From Chloroflexota bacterium (lineage in GTDB: Bacteria; Chloroflexota; Anaerolineae; UBA4142; SHND01): a stretch of 33,817 nt of DNA. A program made the position numbers and the translations under genes. The DNA lies in contig SHND01000041.1 of NCBI GenBank assembly GCA_004295045.1, forward strand, positions 1 through 33,817, written 5' to 3'. Position 1 is the stretch's first letter. Every line of letters starts with the position of its first letter. Shown in pieces: positions 1-8,201 of this stretch. Below the pieces are notes generated by a model. That model was not told where the DNA came from. It saw nothing but the letters and a program-made list of their open reading frames with translations, and did not search any database.

Positions 1-237
1 TCGGTGCCGCCATGCACAAGTTGTTATGTCTGGCTTACGGCGTCTTAAAGTCTCGGCAACCGTTCGATCCAAATTATGCAAAAATTCATCCCGTGACCCC
101 TTGACATTCAAGACGGTATCTTTCGGGGTTGCGCGCCGCCCCATGACGCGCAAAATCCGAAAGGTCTTTTACGAGGCGTTCCACCTGTTTTCTTGCAGTG
201 GACATAAAGAGAATGTGATAGCCCAGAACGAGGGCGA
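1..237. other. Upstream region without recognised gene
   Basis: No open frame here resembles a known protein. A small frame crossing this stretch and running into the transporter start has a composition that suggests chance. A TTGACA-like hexamer lies at 101-106 but has no convincing -10 partner. It probably holds the leader of the following transporter gene and possibly the end of a gene outside the window. Confidence 0.4.
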
Positions 238-243
238 GTGAAT

Positions 244-1929
244 ATGAAAACTTTGGGATTGAATCGCAAAACGACGGGCGCAGATCTCGTCGCCGGAATT
301 TCGGCTGGCGTGGCTGCAATCCCTGACGCGATGGCATCGGGCGTGCTGGCAGGTATAAGTCCGGTGTACGGGTTGTACGGTGTCATGATTGGGACACCCG
401 TCGCCGCGCTGTTCACGGGTTCCGCCCTGATGAGCGTTGTCACGACGAGCGCGATGGCAATCGCGATTGGGGGAATCTTGGACCCGTATCAGGACGGCGA
501 CCAACTGATTTCTGCACTGGTGACTCTCACACTCATCATCGGCGTCGTACAACTCGGCGCGGGATTGTTGCGACTCGGCTTTTTAATTCGTTTTGTCTCC
601 AATGCCGTCATGACCGGCTTTTTGACCGGACTGAGCATTTTGATCATTCTCGGTCAGCTCGGCGACTTGACCGGCTATGACAGCCCATATTCAAACAAAG
701 TCGTTCAGGCGATTGACACATTCCAACGTATCGGGGAACTGAATACCCAGACGACTTTGGTCGGCATCTTTACGATTTTGATGATCGTCCTTTTGAGTCG
801 CACACGCCTTGAAAATTTCGCCCTCTTCATCGCGCTTGTCATCTCTGCGGTATTCGTACAGTTGGCGGGACTGAGCCAAGTCGCGCTCGTCGGTTCGATT
901 CCGTCCGGCTTTCCGCTTCCGCAACTTCCGCAATTGGTCCTTTCGCCGGATATCATAACCGGCGGCATTGCCGTTGCAATCATTGGTTTGGTGCAAGGCG
1001 CGGGGGTGAGCCAGGCGTACATGAATCCCGATGGAAAATATCCCGATGTGTCGCGCGATTTTGTCGGACAGGGCATCGCCAACTCTGTTTTGGGATTCTT
1101 TCAAGGATTACCCTTGGGCGGTTCGCTCTCATCCACCGCGCTGATCGTCAGCGCCGGAGCAAAATCGCGGCTGGCTAATATATTTGCCGGACTCGTCGTG
1201 ATGGCGGGCGTCTTGTTGTTCAGCAACCAGATCGAGATATTGCCTATGACCGCGCTTGCGGCGATTCTGATCGTCGCGGGCGTACAATCCATCAACCCCC
1301 AACGCATCCGCACAGTGTGGCAAACCAGCATCTCGGCGCGCGGCGTGATGCTCTTTACGCTGATCGTGACCCTGATCGTGCCGATCCAAGTCGCAGTGCT
1401 GTTGGGCATTTTGGCTCACTTTGTCATCCACATTTTTCGAGCATCGGACAAAGTGCGGCTGATGGAAGTTGTGCTGCGCGATGACGGTTTATTTGAGGAG
1501 CGTGCTTCGCCCAAAGAATTGAGGGCTGAGAGTGTGACGGTGCTGGTGCCACACGGAAGTTTATTTTTCGCGGGCGCAATCGAAATGGAGGAAAATTTTC
1601 CACAGGTCGGCAATGCGCAGCGCGCAGTTGTAATTTTGAATATGCGCGCGCGCGACGAAGTGGGCAGCACATTTCTGCGTGTGATCGAGCGCTACAATCA
1701 ACAACTGCGCGCGAACGGCGGCAAGTTGGTATTGACGGGAGTGGCTCTACCGGTGCGTGAGCAGATGATTCGCACGGGCGCATTCGCATCCATCGGCGAA
1801 GAAAATATTTACACCGCAACGCCAATCATCGGCGAGACGACGCGGCGCGCAGCTCGGGATGCGAGGGTCTGGCTAGAAAGCGCGCCAGTGGCGGAGAGCA
1901 AGAACGAACAAGCCGCTCCAATGACATAG
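244..1929 (+). CDS. SulP family anion permease with C-terminal STAS domain
   Basis: This is a polytopic inner-membrane transporter of the SulP family, whose members move sulfate, bicarbonate or other anions, usually with H+ or Na+. The N-terminal third carries the family pattern: an IPDAMASGVLAG stretch near residue 30, then PVYGLYGVMIG and further hydrophobic helices to about residue 390. A cytoplasmic STAS domain follows (about 430-545; it begins near PHGSLFFAGA). At about 561 residues it has the usual length. Two in-frame starts exist, GTG at 238 and ATG at 244. ATG is preferred because the GAGGGCGAG stretch just upstream can serve as ribosome binding site. The substrate cannot be told from sequence. 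A carbonic anhydrase gene occurs in the same window but 20 kb away, so a bicarbonate role is only a possibility. The gene is convergent with the next one; no strong terminator is visible between them. Confidence 0.93.
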   Translation: MKTLGLNRKTTGADLVAGISAGVAAIPDAMASGVLAGISPVYGLYGVMIGTPVAALFTGSALMSVVTTSAMAIAIGGILDPYQDGDQLISALVTLTLIIGVVQLGAGLLRLGFLIRFVSNAVMTGFLTGLSILIILGQLGDLTGYDSPYSNKVVQAIDTFQRIGELNTQTTLVGIFTILMIVLLSRTRLENFALFIALVISAVFVQLAGLSQVALVGSIPSGFPLPQLPQLVLSPDIITGGIAVAIIGLVQGAGVSQAYMNPDGKYPDVSRDFVGQGIANSVLGFFQGLPLGGSLSSTALIVSAGAKSRLANIFAGLVVMAGVLLFSNQIEILPMTALAAILIVAGVQSINPQRIRTVWQTSISARGVMLFTLIVTLIVPIQVAVLLGILAHFVIHIFRASDKVRLMEVVLRDDGLFEERASPKELRAESVTVLVPHGSLFFAGAIEMEENFPQVGNAQRAVVILNMRARDEVGSTFLRVIERYNQQLRANGGKLVLTGVALPVREQMIRTGAFASIGEENIYTATPIIGETTRRAARDARVWLESAPVAESKNEQAAPMT

Positions 1930-1970
1930 GGGCAAGGTGGGAAATTCAAGGCGAGCTTGCAAAACCAAGT

Positions 1971-2864
1971 TCATCCAATCTCACCGAAACCAAACGCGGC
2001 ATACCGCATCAACGACAGCAGTCCCAATTCCATCAATGACAAAAGCAGCGCAAGCGCGATAGGGTTCAACGCTTCGCGCCAATTTGCCGCCACGCGTTCG
2101 CGTTTGCCCAAGGTTAAAATCAGCACAACGTTCAGTGCGCCAACAGTTGCTAAAATTCCAACAGGCGCGAGAATTGCCAGCGGATAATAAAAAAGCCCCG
2201 AACCGGTCGTGAATAAAATCAAAATTGCAATTCCAATTCCCAACAGCGGAAGCATTTCACGCCAACGTTCAAACAAGGCGCGCGGCTCGGCATCGCGCCA
2301 GAGGCAATAATTCACAACCGGCAAAATAATCCCCGCCATTGCGATTCCGCACAACCAACCGGTAAAGAAACGCAAATCTAAACGCGGCGCGTACAAATAA
2401 GGAATTGGCAGACCCGCGTCGTGCAAATCCTGAAGTGTTGCATTCACGCCGTCGAATCCCATGATTGCGATGAACGCCACATACGTGAACAAAATTAACG
2501 GCTTGGGCATCAACGCCGCTTTGCCGCGCCCAATCAAAAAAGAATAGAGCCACGTGACGAGAAAACCCGCAAACATTCCATACATGCGCGCTTCCACCGG
2601 CAGTTTCGTCGCCTCGTTCGGCGCGAGCGTGTTCAACAGCGGAATCGCCGCGCGCAATGTCGCTTCGCCGGGCAGGAGTGTTTCACCCAAAAAGTAGGAA
2701 TGTCCCGCGCGCTGCGGACAGATGCCGAAACCAATCGCATAGAATTTGTCCACCAAACGCACCGGCAGCAACAAGAAAATCGCGAGCGCAATCACGAGGA
2801 CGATTGCGCCCCATTGAAATCGAGTCGGTTTCTCTTTTTGAATCGCGTCCACGTCAAAAGTCAC
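1971..2864 (-). CDS. DUF2085-like polytopic membrane protein
   Basis: This is a membrane protein of about 297 residues with roughly seven hydrophobic segments. The segment FGICPQRAGHSYFLG followed by a VEARMYGMFAGF stretch matches the DUF2085 pattern (a Cys-x-Gln-Arg loop and then a conserved amphipathic helix). Molecular function is unknown for the family. The chosen start is the GTG whose first base is the last base of the upstream gene's TAG stop, a one-base overlap that implies translational coupling. The frame is open further upstream, but a longer form would overlap the preceding gene by over 80 bases. The next gene upstream on this strand is the propeller-peptidase protein, so the two are probably co-transcribed. 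A second DUF2085 protein is encoded at 26057-26839. A diverged membrane protein of another family cannot be fully excluded. Confidence 0.65.
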   Translation of the reverse strand: MTFDVDAIQKEKPTRFQWGAIVLVIALAIFLLLPVRLVDKFYAIGFGICPQRAGHSYFLGETLLPGEATLRAAIPLLNTLAPNEATKLPVEARMYGMFAGFLVTWLYSFLIGRGKAALMPKPLILFTYVAFIAIMGFDGVNATLQDLHDAGLPIPYLYAPRLDLRFFTGWLCGIAMAGIILPVVNYCLWRDAEPRALFERWREMLPLLGIGIAILILFTTGSGLFYYPLAILAPVGILATVGALNVVLILTLGKRERVAANWREALNPIALALLLSLMELGLLSLMRYAAFGFGEIG

Positions 2865-4825
2865 TATTGCGGCACCAGCGCGTACCATTTCCACGCGTTG
2901 GGCGCGGGTGGAACATCCTTCAAGTACGTGCGCGACGGCGGTCTGCCAAGTTCGCCCACCACCGTATCCCAATCAAATGTTTTCTTTAGCGCGCTCGGCG
3001 GATACACCTCTTGCATCGCCTGCCACCAATTCAGCCCATCCTCTTTTTGGAAATGCCAATACTCGAGCGCCTCGCGGTTGTTGCGCCAATCGAAATCTTC
3101 ATCGTCGTGCGACGAAATGCGATTCCAACCGTACTCGCGCGCAAGCTCGGTAAAATCTATAAAGTAACCGTACTCGATGCCATCTTCCATGCCGCCGAGT
3201 CCCGCCGCGCGTGTGGCGCGCGCGTTGACAGAAATATCCCACGGCGCAACTGTTAACGGCTCACCTTGCGAACCATCCTGTTTCGCCGCGCGCAGATAGA
3301 CGCGCCAATACACCTCCGCGTCCGCATCTTCGCGCACCAACACAACGGCTTCTTTGCCATTGCGCGGCAGCGTGAGCAGAGTATCTATCGCGCGTCCCGA
3401 TTTGTGCCACGACAGCGTGTCGCAGGTGTTATCACAAACATAGCTGATCAATCGCGTCATGTCCGAGAGCGTTGCAAGAAAATCTATGCCGCTCTCCGAA
3501 ATGACGCGATTGCGTAACGCGCGGAAAGATTCGGATACGGTGCTTGAAACGATGCCATAGGAAGGCGCGAGACGAACTTCGCGCAACCCAACAAAATCGT
3601 ACTTGCTCCCCTCTTTCGGATCGGAGGGAATCGGTTTTTCCACAAACAACGGTTTATTCGCAATCGGCGCAGTGCCAATTCTTAACGCGTCCGCGTCAGA
3701 CCAAGCCGCAAAAGTGACCCACGCGGCATCATCGGTCAAACGCTTTGGCAAGCCGCTGCCATCACTTGCGACAACGAACAAGGGATTTTCCATTGCGCGC
3801 TGCGCCACGAACGCGATCTGTTTTCCATCGGGCGACCACGCGGGCGCGACGTCGCGTCCAAAGTACGTGAGCTGTTCGATGTCAGACAAACGTGTTCCAT
3901 CAAAATTTGCGACAAAAATTCCGCGACGCTGACAATTGCCGCTGGCAACACTGCCTTGTTGTGGCGGTTCCTCCAAGGTCGCTTGCACTTTTTCAGCGCA
4001 TCCTTCGCGATTGGAAACAAAGGCAAGCTGCTTGCCATCGGGCGACCACGCCGCTTGTTCGTCGTGAAAGCGGTCATTCGTCAGGTTGCGCAGATTCGTT
4101 CCATCGGGCGTCATCGCAAACAACTGTTTATTTCCCGTTGCCCAACTTGTGAACACAATCGTTTTCCCATCCGGCGACCACGCGGGCGCGAAATCGTACG
4201 ACGGACTATCGGCGGTGAGATTGACAGCGTTGCTTCCGTCCGCGTTCATTTTCCAAATGTCCAAGTCTTGCGCGCGGTACGATTCAAACGCGAGCTGCTT
4301 GCCATCGGGCGACCAGGTGGGCGCGCCATCGTACGCCAAAGCGTTGGTCACGCGCGTAATTTTTCCCGAATTCAAATCGAGAACATAGATTTCCCAATTT
4401 CCATCTTTGCGCGATTGAAACGCGAGTTTCGTTCCGTCACGCGAGAGCGCGGGCGCGCGCGCAGGTGAATAGCCATTCGTGAGCTGACGCCATTTTGTCG
4501 AATCGAAAATCGTGTCAAAGGTTGCGCCGTACAATTCTTCATAGCCGTCGCGTTCGGCGGACAAGAAAATCGTGCTCGATGATGCTTGCGCCGCCGGTGG
4601 AACAGAATTTGTGGGGGCGACGCGCGTCGGCGGGAGCGCGGTGGCGGCAGCGACACGCGTAGTCAACGCGCCGCGCGTTTCTGATGGCGCTTGGGCGGAC
4701 GGCGCGAATTGAATTATGACGAACAAGATCAGCAGACTGAGCAGAACCAGCGTGAGGTTTCGTGCGAGCTGTAGTTTGGTTTTCAACGCGGTAGAAATTT
4801 GGGGAATCGTGACGCAACGCGTCAA
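2864..4825 (-). CDS. TolB-like beta-propeller protein fused to an M15-type zinc peptidase domain
   Basis: The 653-residue protein has a membrane anchor or uncleaved signal segment (about 22-42), then a Pro/Thr/Ala linker. Next come at least five PD40/TolB propeller repeats, with WSPDGKQLAF-type blades at about 127-140, 171-180, 216-225, 260-269 and 330-339. The last 220 residues are not propeller. They contain S472-x-H474-x2-G-x-A-x-D481 and E588-x-W-H591, the zinc-binding and catalytic signature of M15 D-Ala-D-Ala carboxypeptidases and VanY/VanX-type dipeptidases. An extracytoplasmic, membrane-tethered peptidoglycan peptidase with a propeller recognition module is inferred. The start is a TTG at 4825; another TTG at 4786 is possible. 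A TATAAT box lies at 4850-4855 on this strand. The stop overlaps the start of the DUF2085 gene by one base. Propeller assignment is firm; the peptidase call rests on motif order and spacing. Confidence 0.85.
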   Translation of the reverse strand: MTRCVTIPQISTALKTKLQLARNLTLVLLSLLILFVIIQFAPSAQAPSETRGALTTRVAAATALPPTRVAPTNSVPPAAQASSSTIFLSAERDGYEELYGATFDTIFDSTKWRQLTNGYSPARAPALSRDGTKLAFQSRKDGNWEIYVLDLNSGKITRVTNALAYDGAPTWSPDGKQLAFESYRAQDLDIWKMNADGSNAVNLTADSPSYDFAPAWSPDGKTIVFTSWATGNKQLFAMTPDGTNLRNLTNDRFHDEQAAWSPDGKQLAFVSNREGCAEKVQATLEEPPQQGSVASGNCQRRGIFVANFDGTRLSDIEQLTYFGRDVAPAWSPDGKQIAFVAQRAMENPLFVVASDGSGLPKRLTDDAAWVTFAAWSDADALRIGTAPIANKPLFVEKPIPSDPKEGSKYDFVGLREVRLAPSYGIVSSTVSESFRALRNRVISESGIDFLATLSDMTRLISYVCDNTCDTLSWHKSGRAIDTLLTLPRNGKEAVVLVREDADAEVYWRVYLRAAKQDGSQGEPLTVAPWDISVNARATRAAGLGGMEDGIEYGYFIDFTELAREYGWNRISSHDDEDFDWRNNREALEYWHFQKEDGLNWWQAMQEVYPPSALKKTFDWDTVVGELGRPPSRTYLKDVPPAPNAWKWYALVPQ

Positions 4826-4849
4826 AATTCCAGCAAGCGGGCGAACGGG

Positions 4850-4857
4850 ATTATACT
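4850..4857. promoter_or_regulatory. Overlapping divergent -10 boxes
   Basis: On the minus strand TATAAT (4850-4855) sits 25 bases before the TTG start of the propeller gene. On the plus strand TATACT (4852-4857) sits before the small membrane protein gene. Neither has a clear -35 hexamer, so the divergent promoter is a proposal. Confidence 0.4.
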
Positions 4858-4891
4858 ACATTTGAAATTGAATCCGCTTTGAGGGGTGGTT

Positions 4892-5281
4892 ATGTTTCTC
4901 ACAGAATTGCATTGTCGCGTTGGACTCGCCATCGTCTTTTTTTCCTTTGCACTGGGAATGTGGGGCGTAATTGCGTTTTTGCGTGGGCTGGGCGTGACGG
5001 GCAGCTATTTCGGCGCGCTGGTCATTGGAGAAATTTTACTTGTCGCGCAAGCTGCCATCGGCGTGGCGCTCATTGTGACCGGACGATATCCGATGGATGG
5101 TTTGCATTTGCTGTACGGCATCGTCATTCCACTGGCATGGGGCGCCGTGTATGTCTATACGCGCGGCGCACAAACGAAACGCGAAATGATCATTTACGGC
5201 ATCATGTCATTTTTTGTGATGGGGCTGGGGATTCGCGGCATCATGACAGGCAGCATCTTGCCCGTTTGTCTGCCCGTTTGA
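4892..5281 (+). CDS. Small four-helix membrane protein of unknown function
   Basis: This is a protein of about 129 residues made almost entirely of four hydrophobic segments (about 9-30, 40-63, 72-90 and 102-122) with short loops. The only charged stretch of note is around residues 91-99. ATG at 4892 is chosen over the in-frame GTG at 4886 because GAGGGG (4881-4886) then lies at good ribosome-binding distance. It is divergent from the propeller-peptidase gene and followed at once by a strong terminator. I do not recognise the family; small integral membrane proteins of this kind are frequent and uncharacterised. Confidence 0.7.
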   Translation: MFLTELHCRVGLAIVFFSFALGMWGVIAFLRGLGVTGSYFGALVIGEILLVAQAAIGVALIVTGRYPMDGLHLLYGIVIPLAWGAVYVYTRGAQTKREMIIYGIMSFFVMGLGIRGIMTGSILPVCLPV

Positions 5282-5283
5282 TA

Positions 5284-5323
5284 AAAACACCGCGCAGCAG
5301 TAATTTTCGCCGCGCGGTGTTTT
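5284..5323. terminator. Bidirectional rho-independent terminator
   Basis: A perfect stem is formed by AAAACACCGCGC (5284-5295) and GCGCGGTGTTTT (5312-5323), with A and T runs on either side. It lies between converging genes and can end transcription from both sides. Confidence 0.9.
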
Positions 5324-5347
5324 CACTCTTTGTTGCTTTGTTTTGAA

Positions 5348-5932
5348 TTACTGTGCTTGCTCCGGACCTTGATTGCGGAACTGCGCGGTAAAGCTGCGAA
5401 TCGCCTGCTCATTCACCCCTTCGCACACCTGCCGATGGTCCCACGCGACCAACGCGACTTTGTAAGGCATGTTGGGATACGGCGCAACAATCACCTTGTA
5501 CGGGTCAGACCGCTGAATTGCGACAAGTTGATCAATTTCAGCTTGCGAGATGCCGTTATAGAACATGATGACATAACCGTGTTCCAAACTGTGTACCAAT
5601 TGTGTAACATCCACATTCGAATCATAAATTCCCGACGGCAGCGAAACGACGTTGTGAGTGCCGGACGAGGGCGGAACCTGATTGTACGTTGGCGTTTCCC
5701 CCGGTTCGAGATGCTCGCGCCCTTCGTCTGCGAGCGTCAGTAAATTATCGCACGCCGCCGAGCCGGTGCTGGTCGGTGTTGGGGTGCGCTGCTGAAGCAT
5801 GGGCAGCACAATTGCTCCGATGACAAGCAGCGCCACGACGACACCACCGCCGATGAGCAAATACTGCTGCTGCTTTTTCTTTTTTTCCTGTGCGGCGCGC
5901 TGTTGCGCCTGCTGAGATGATTTGGATGGCAT
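5348..5932 (-). CDS. DUF3105 domain protein, membrane anchored
   Basis: The 194-residue protein has a strongly basic, Gln/Lys-rich N-terminus, one transmembrane segment (about 24-46) and a Thr/Pro linker. The extracytoplasmic DUF3105 domain follows, recognisable by SSGTH (His93) and HSLEHG (His114, Glu117, His118), a His/Glu set suggestive of metal binding. The function of the family is not established. The ATG at 5932 has an AGGA ribosome-binding sequence 4 bases upstream. It is the last gene of a probable leftward operon after the channel-like and HAD genes (gap of 45 bases to the HAD stop), and it ends at the bidirectional terminator. Confidence 0.88.
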   Translation of the reverse strand: MPSKSSQQAQQRAAQEKKKKQQQYLLIGGGVVVALLVIGAIVLPMLQQRTPTPTSTGSAACDNLLTLADEGREHLEPGETPTYNQVPPSSGTHNVVSLPSGIYDSNVDVTQLVHSLEHGYVIMFYNGISQAEIDQLVAIQRSDPYKVIVAPYPNMPYKVALVAWDHRQVCEGVNEQAIRSFTAQFRNQGPEQAQ

Positions 5933-5977
5933 AAATCCTCGTAAAGCGAGAGCGGAATTTTCCTATTGTAGTGAAAC

Positions 5978-6691
5978 TCACAACTCGCGCAAATCGCGCA
6001 CCCGCGAACGTTCAAAATCCGGCAAGCGATTGGCGCGATCAATCAAGATGGCATCCATCCCAACGCCCTGCGCGCCCTCCACATCGTGATAAACACTGTC
6101 ACCCACGTACACCAATTCGGAAATCTCTCTGCCAGCCGCGCGCTGCGCCGCCTGGAAAATTCGCGGGTCGGGTTTTTCGATGCCGAGAATTCCCGACACA
6201 ATGAAAAAATCGAAATAATGCGCGAGTCCCAAATCACCCAACAACGCTTCGCAATTCGGTGAAAAATTGGAAATGATGCCGAGCCGTTTGCCTCGCTTTT
6301 GTAATGCATCTAACGCGGGAATAACATCCTCGTACACTTTTTGAAAATTGCCGCCGTTTGCGGGATCGAGCAATTCATTCGCAAAACGCCGCGCGTCGTT
6401 TTCGCGCACTCCGATTTGGCGAAAACCCTCTGCCCAAAAATCCACCCAGAACGCGCGTTGTTCTTGCACAGGCAAAAGTGAAAGCTGCACTTGCGTTGTG
6501 CGTCCGGCGAGCTCATGGTTCAACGCTTCCAAGATTTTCTGCGTCTCCTCCGCCGACACGCTCACTCTAACTTGCGCGGCGCGTTTGGCATATTCCGCCG
6601 CGCGCCGCTCTTCATCGAACGTGATCAGCGTACCGCCGACGTCGAACAAATACATCGCGTATTCTTTCAAGTTCCCAACTCCTGCTTTCAT
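5978..6691 (-). CDS. HAD superfamily (subfamily IA) phosphatase-like hydrolase
   Basis: A cytosolic HAD-fold hydrolase of 237 residues. Motif I is FDVGGTL with Asp17 as nucleophile position; motif II is the ISNFS stretch near residue 142; motif III is the Lys of GIEKPDP; motif IV is YVGDSVYHDVEGA. The second acidic residue of motif I (DxDxT) is replaced by Gly, as in many subfamily IA members with DxGGT. The substrate cannot be predicted. The start may be ATG 6691 or the ATG 12 codons later, directly before the motif I strand; neither has a strong ribosome-binding sequence. It lies 27 bases downstream of the channel-like gene on the same strand. Confidence 0.88.
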   Translation of the reverse strand: MKAGVGNLKEYAMYLFDVGGTLITFDEERRAAEYAKRAAQVRVSVSAEETQKILEALNHELAGRTTQVQLSLLPVQEQRAFWVDFWAEGFRQIGVRENDARRFANELLDPANGGNFQKVYEDVIPALDALQKRGKRLGIISNFSPNCEALLGDLGLAHYFDFFIVSGILGIEKPDPRIFQAAQRAAGREISELVYVGDSVYHDVEGAQGVGMDAILIDRANRLPDFERSRVRDLREL

Positions 6692-6718
6692 CCGGCACAG
6701 AATTCCAACATTCGACAG

Positions 6719-7804
6719 CTAATGATCCAACTTGGGGCGAACGTTGCCCAACACAATCAACCGCGTGTTTCCGTGAATGCGAAATTCGGACGGCGGACAC
6801 AAAAGCGCGTTGCCCGCTTCAATCACACCGAGCAAAATCCTGTTTTCGCGTAATTGCTGATTCACCAATGCCGCTTGAAAAGTTTTCCCTTCCAAATCTT
6901 TTGGCGCATCAATGATATAGACCTCTTGCGGCGTATCAAGCCGGAGTAATTGCGAAAATGCTTGCGCGACTCCGATATTCAACGCCGTACGCGCCAAGAG
7001 TCCTTCCGACATTTCCGCGCTGGCGATAATTTCATCGGCGCGGGCACGTTCAAAGTGTTGGCGGTTGGCGGGATCGCGCAGCTGCGCGACCACATGCAGC
7101 TGCGGATTTGCTTCTTTGAGCGCCAACACGGTCAGCACTGCGCGCGCATCGTACGTCGAGTCCATGTGCGGATCATTGTCGCTTTCGTCCGTCACCGCAA
7201 TCGCGGCGCGCGCAGTTTTGATGCTTGCGCGCTCCAAGTCCTCGGCGTGCGTTGGATTCCCACTGATAAATTTTATATTCGTATCGGGATAGGGATTTTG
7301 GGGCAGCTGGGCGAGCAGCACAATCGGCACACCCGCGCCAAACGCTTCGCGCTGCAGCACGCTGCCAATTTGATGCACGCGCGAGTTCCATCCGCAAATG
7401 ATAATATGATTTTCCATTCTCGCTCGTCCCTTGCCCTTGCCCTGCGTCAATACGCGATTTACGAATCCGGAAACAATCGCCGCAACCAGCAACGCGCGCA
7501 CGGCGGCAGCCAAGATCACTACAACCAACGCGCCCCCGCGTCCTCCAACGCTTTGCGGCGGCGGCGCGCCTAACGTGACGCCCGAAACATTTTGCAGCAT
7601 GTACGCGAACGCGTTCCCAAAATCGGCGAGCGCGGACCCAGCGTTCGACTGTAATTCAAACGCCCAGATCACAAGAGTTCCGACGCTCAAGAGTCCCAAG
7701 AGCCCTAACGCAATCAACAAATATGTGTTGGGGCGCGAGAGCACAAAGATCATTCGCCAAAAAACTTGGCTCAGCCGTTCACGACGCGTAGGCAAAACGT
7801 ACAT
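6719..7804 (-). CDS. Ion-channel-like protein with RCK (TrkA-N) domain and atypical pore
   Basis: The 361-residue membrane protein resembles two-helix potassium channels with a cytoplasmic RCK domain. It has TM1 at about 28-50, a pore-like segment at 60-80, TM2 at about 90-116, then a Rossmann-type RCK/TrkA-N domain starting near residue 132 (NHIIICGWNSR) and a TrkA-C-like end. The expected TVGYG selectivity filter is absent; the corresponding place reads SGVTLGAPPP. It may be a non-selective or non-conducting relative, similar to plant CASTOR/POLLUX-type proteins, which also deviate at the filter. Just upstream lies the terminator that follows the ferredoxin genes, leaving only about eight bases before the ATG. 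It therefore seems to depend on read-through or on a promoter within the ferredoxin gene. It probably heads the channel-HAD-DUF3105 operon. Confidence 0.8.
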   Translation of the reverse strand: MYVLPTRRERLSQVFWRMIFVLSRPNTYLLIALGLLGLLSVGTLVIWAFELQSNAGSALADFGNAFAYMLQNVSGVTLGAPPPQSVGGRGGALVVVILAAAVRALLVAAIVSGFVNRVLTQGKGKGRARMENHIIICGWNSRVHQIGSVLQREAFGAGVPIVLLAQLPQNPYPDTNIKFISGNPTHAEDLERASIKTARAAIAVTDESDNDPHMDSTYDARAVLTVLALKEANPQLHVVAQLRDPANRQHFERARADEIIASAEMSEGLLARTALNIGVAQAFSQLLRLDTPQEVYIIDAPKDLEGKTFQAALVNQQLRENRILLGVIEAGNALLCPPSEFRIHGNTRLIVLGNVRPKLDH

Positions 7805-7811
7805 AAAGAAT

Positions 7812-7849
7812 TGAAAAAAATAGGACGCACCGCAAGGAGCGTCCTATTT
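7812..7849 (-). terminator. Rho-independent terminator after ferredoxin genes
   Basis: Read leftwards, AAATAGGACGC pairs with GCGTCCTATTT (arms 7839-7849 and 7818-7828), followed by a run of T. It sits between the second ferredoxin gene and the start of the channel-like gene. Confidence 0.9.
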
Positions 7850-7871
7850 CCAGAATCATCAGAAGGGACGA

Positions 7872-8180
7872 TTAATCCGTTTTGCCCGGCTCATTCCATT
7901 TTGCCTGATACTCTTCGGCAGACAATTTGTACCAGTCTGCATTCTTGTCAATGTACTCGCGCCAATTTTCGGGTACATCTTCGAGCGGAAAGATTGCAGA
8001 GACGGGACATTCGGGCACGCACGCGCCGCAATCTATGCACGTATCGGGATCAATGTATAACTGGACGATCTCTTCAAATTGAGTTTCGTCTTGGCGCGGA
8101 TGAATGCAGTCCACCGGGCAAACATTGACACATGCCGTATCTTTTGTACCGATACACGGTTCCGCAATGACGAATGCCAC
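7872..8180 (-). CDS. fdxA: FdxA-type 7Fe ferredoxin (second copy of tandem pair)
   Basis: The 102-residue soluble electron carrier has two cluster motifs. One is C9-x7-C17-x3-C21-P, typical of a 3Fe-4S site. The other is C-x2-C-x2-C-x3-CP in DTCIDCGACVPECP, which with the CPVDC cysteine would bind 4Fe-4S. The tail with PENWREYIDKNADWYK is characteristic of the FdxA/7Fe group. Its physiological partner is not encoded nearby. It lies 21 bases downstream of a closely related ferredoxin gene, evidently from tandem duplication, and is followed by a strong terminator. It lacks the extra C-terminal 25 residues of its neighbour. A weak AGGAC ribosome-binding sequence precedes the ATG. Confidence 0.93.
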   Translation of the reverse strand: MAFVIAEPCIGTKDTACVNVCPVDCIHPRQDETQFEEIVQLYIDPDTCIDCGACVPECPVSAIFPLEDVPENWREYIDKNADWYKLSAEEYQAKWNEPGKTD

Positions 8181-8201
8181 AGCCAGTCCTACGCCGCGCG
8201 T

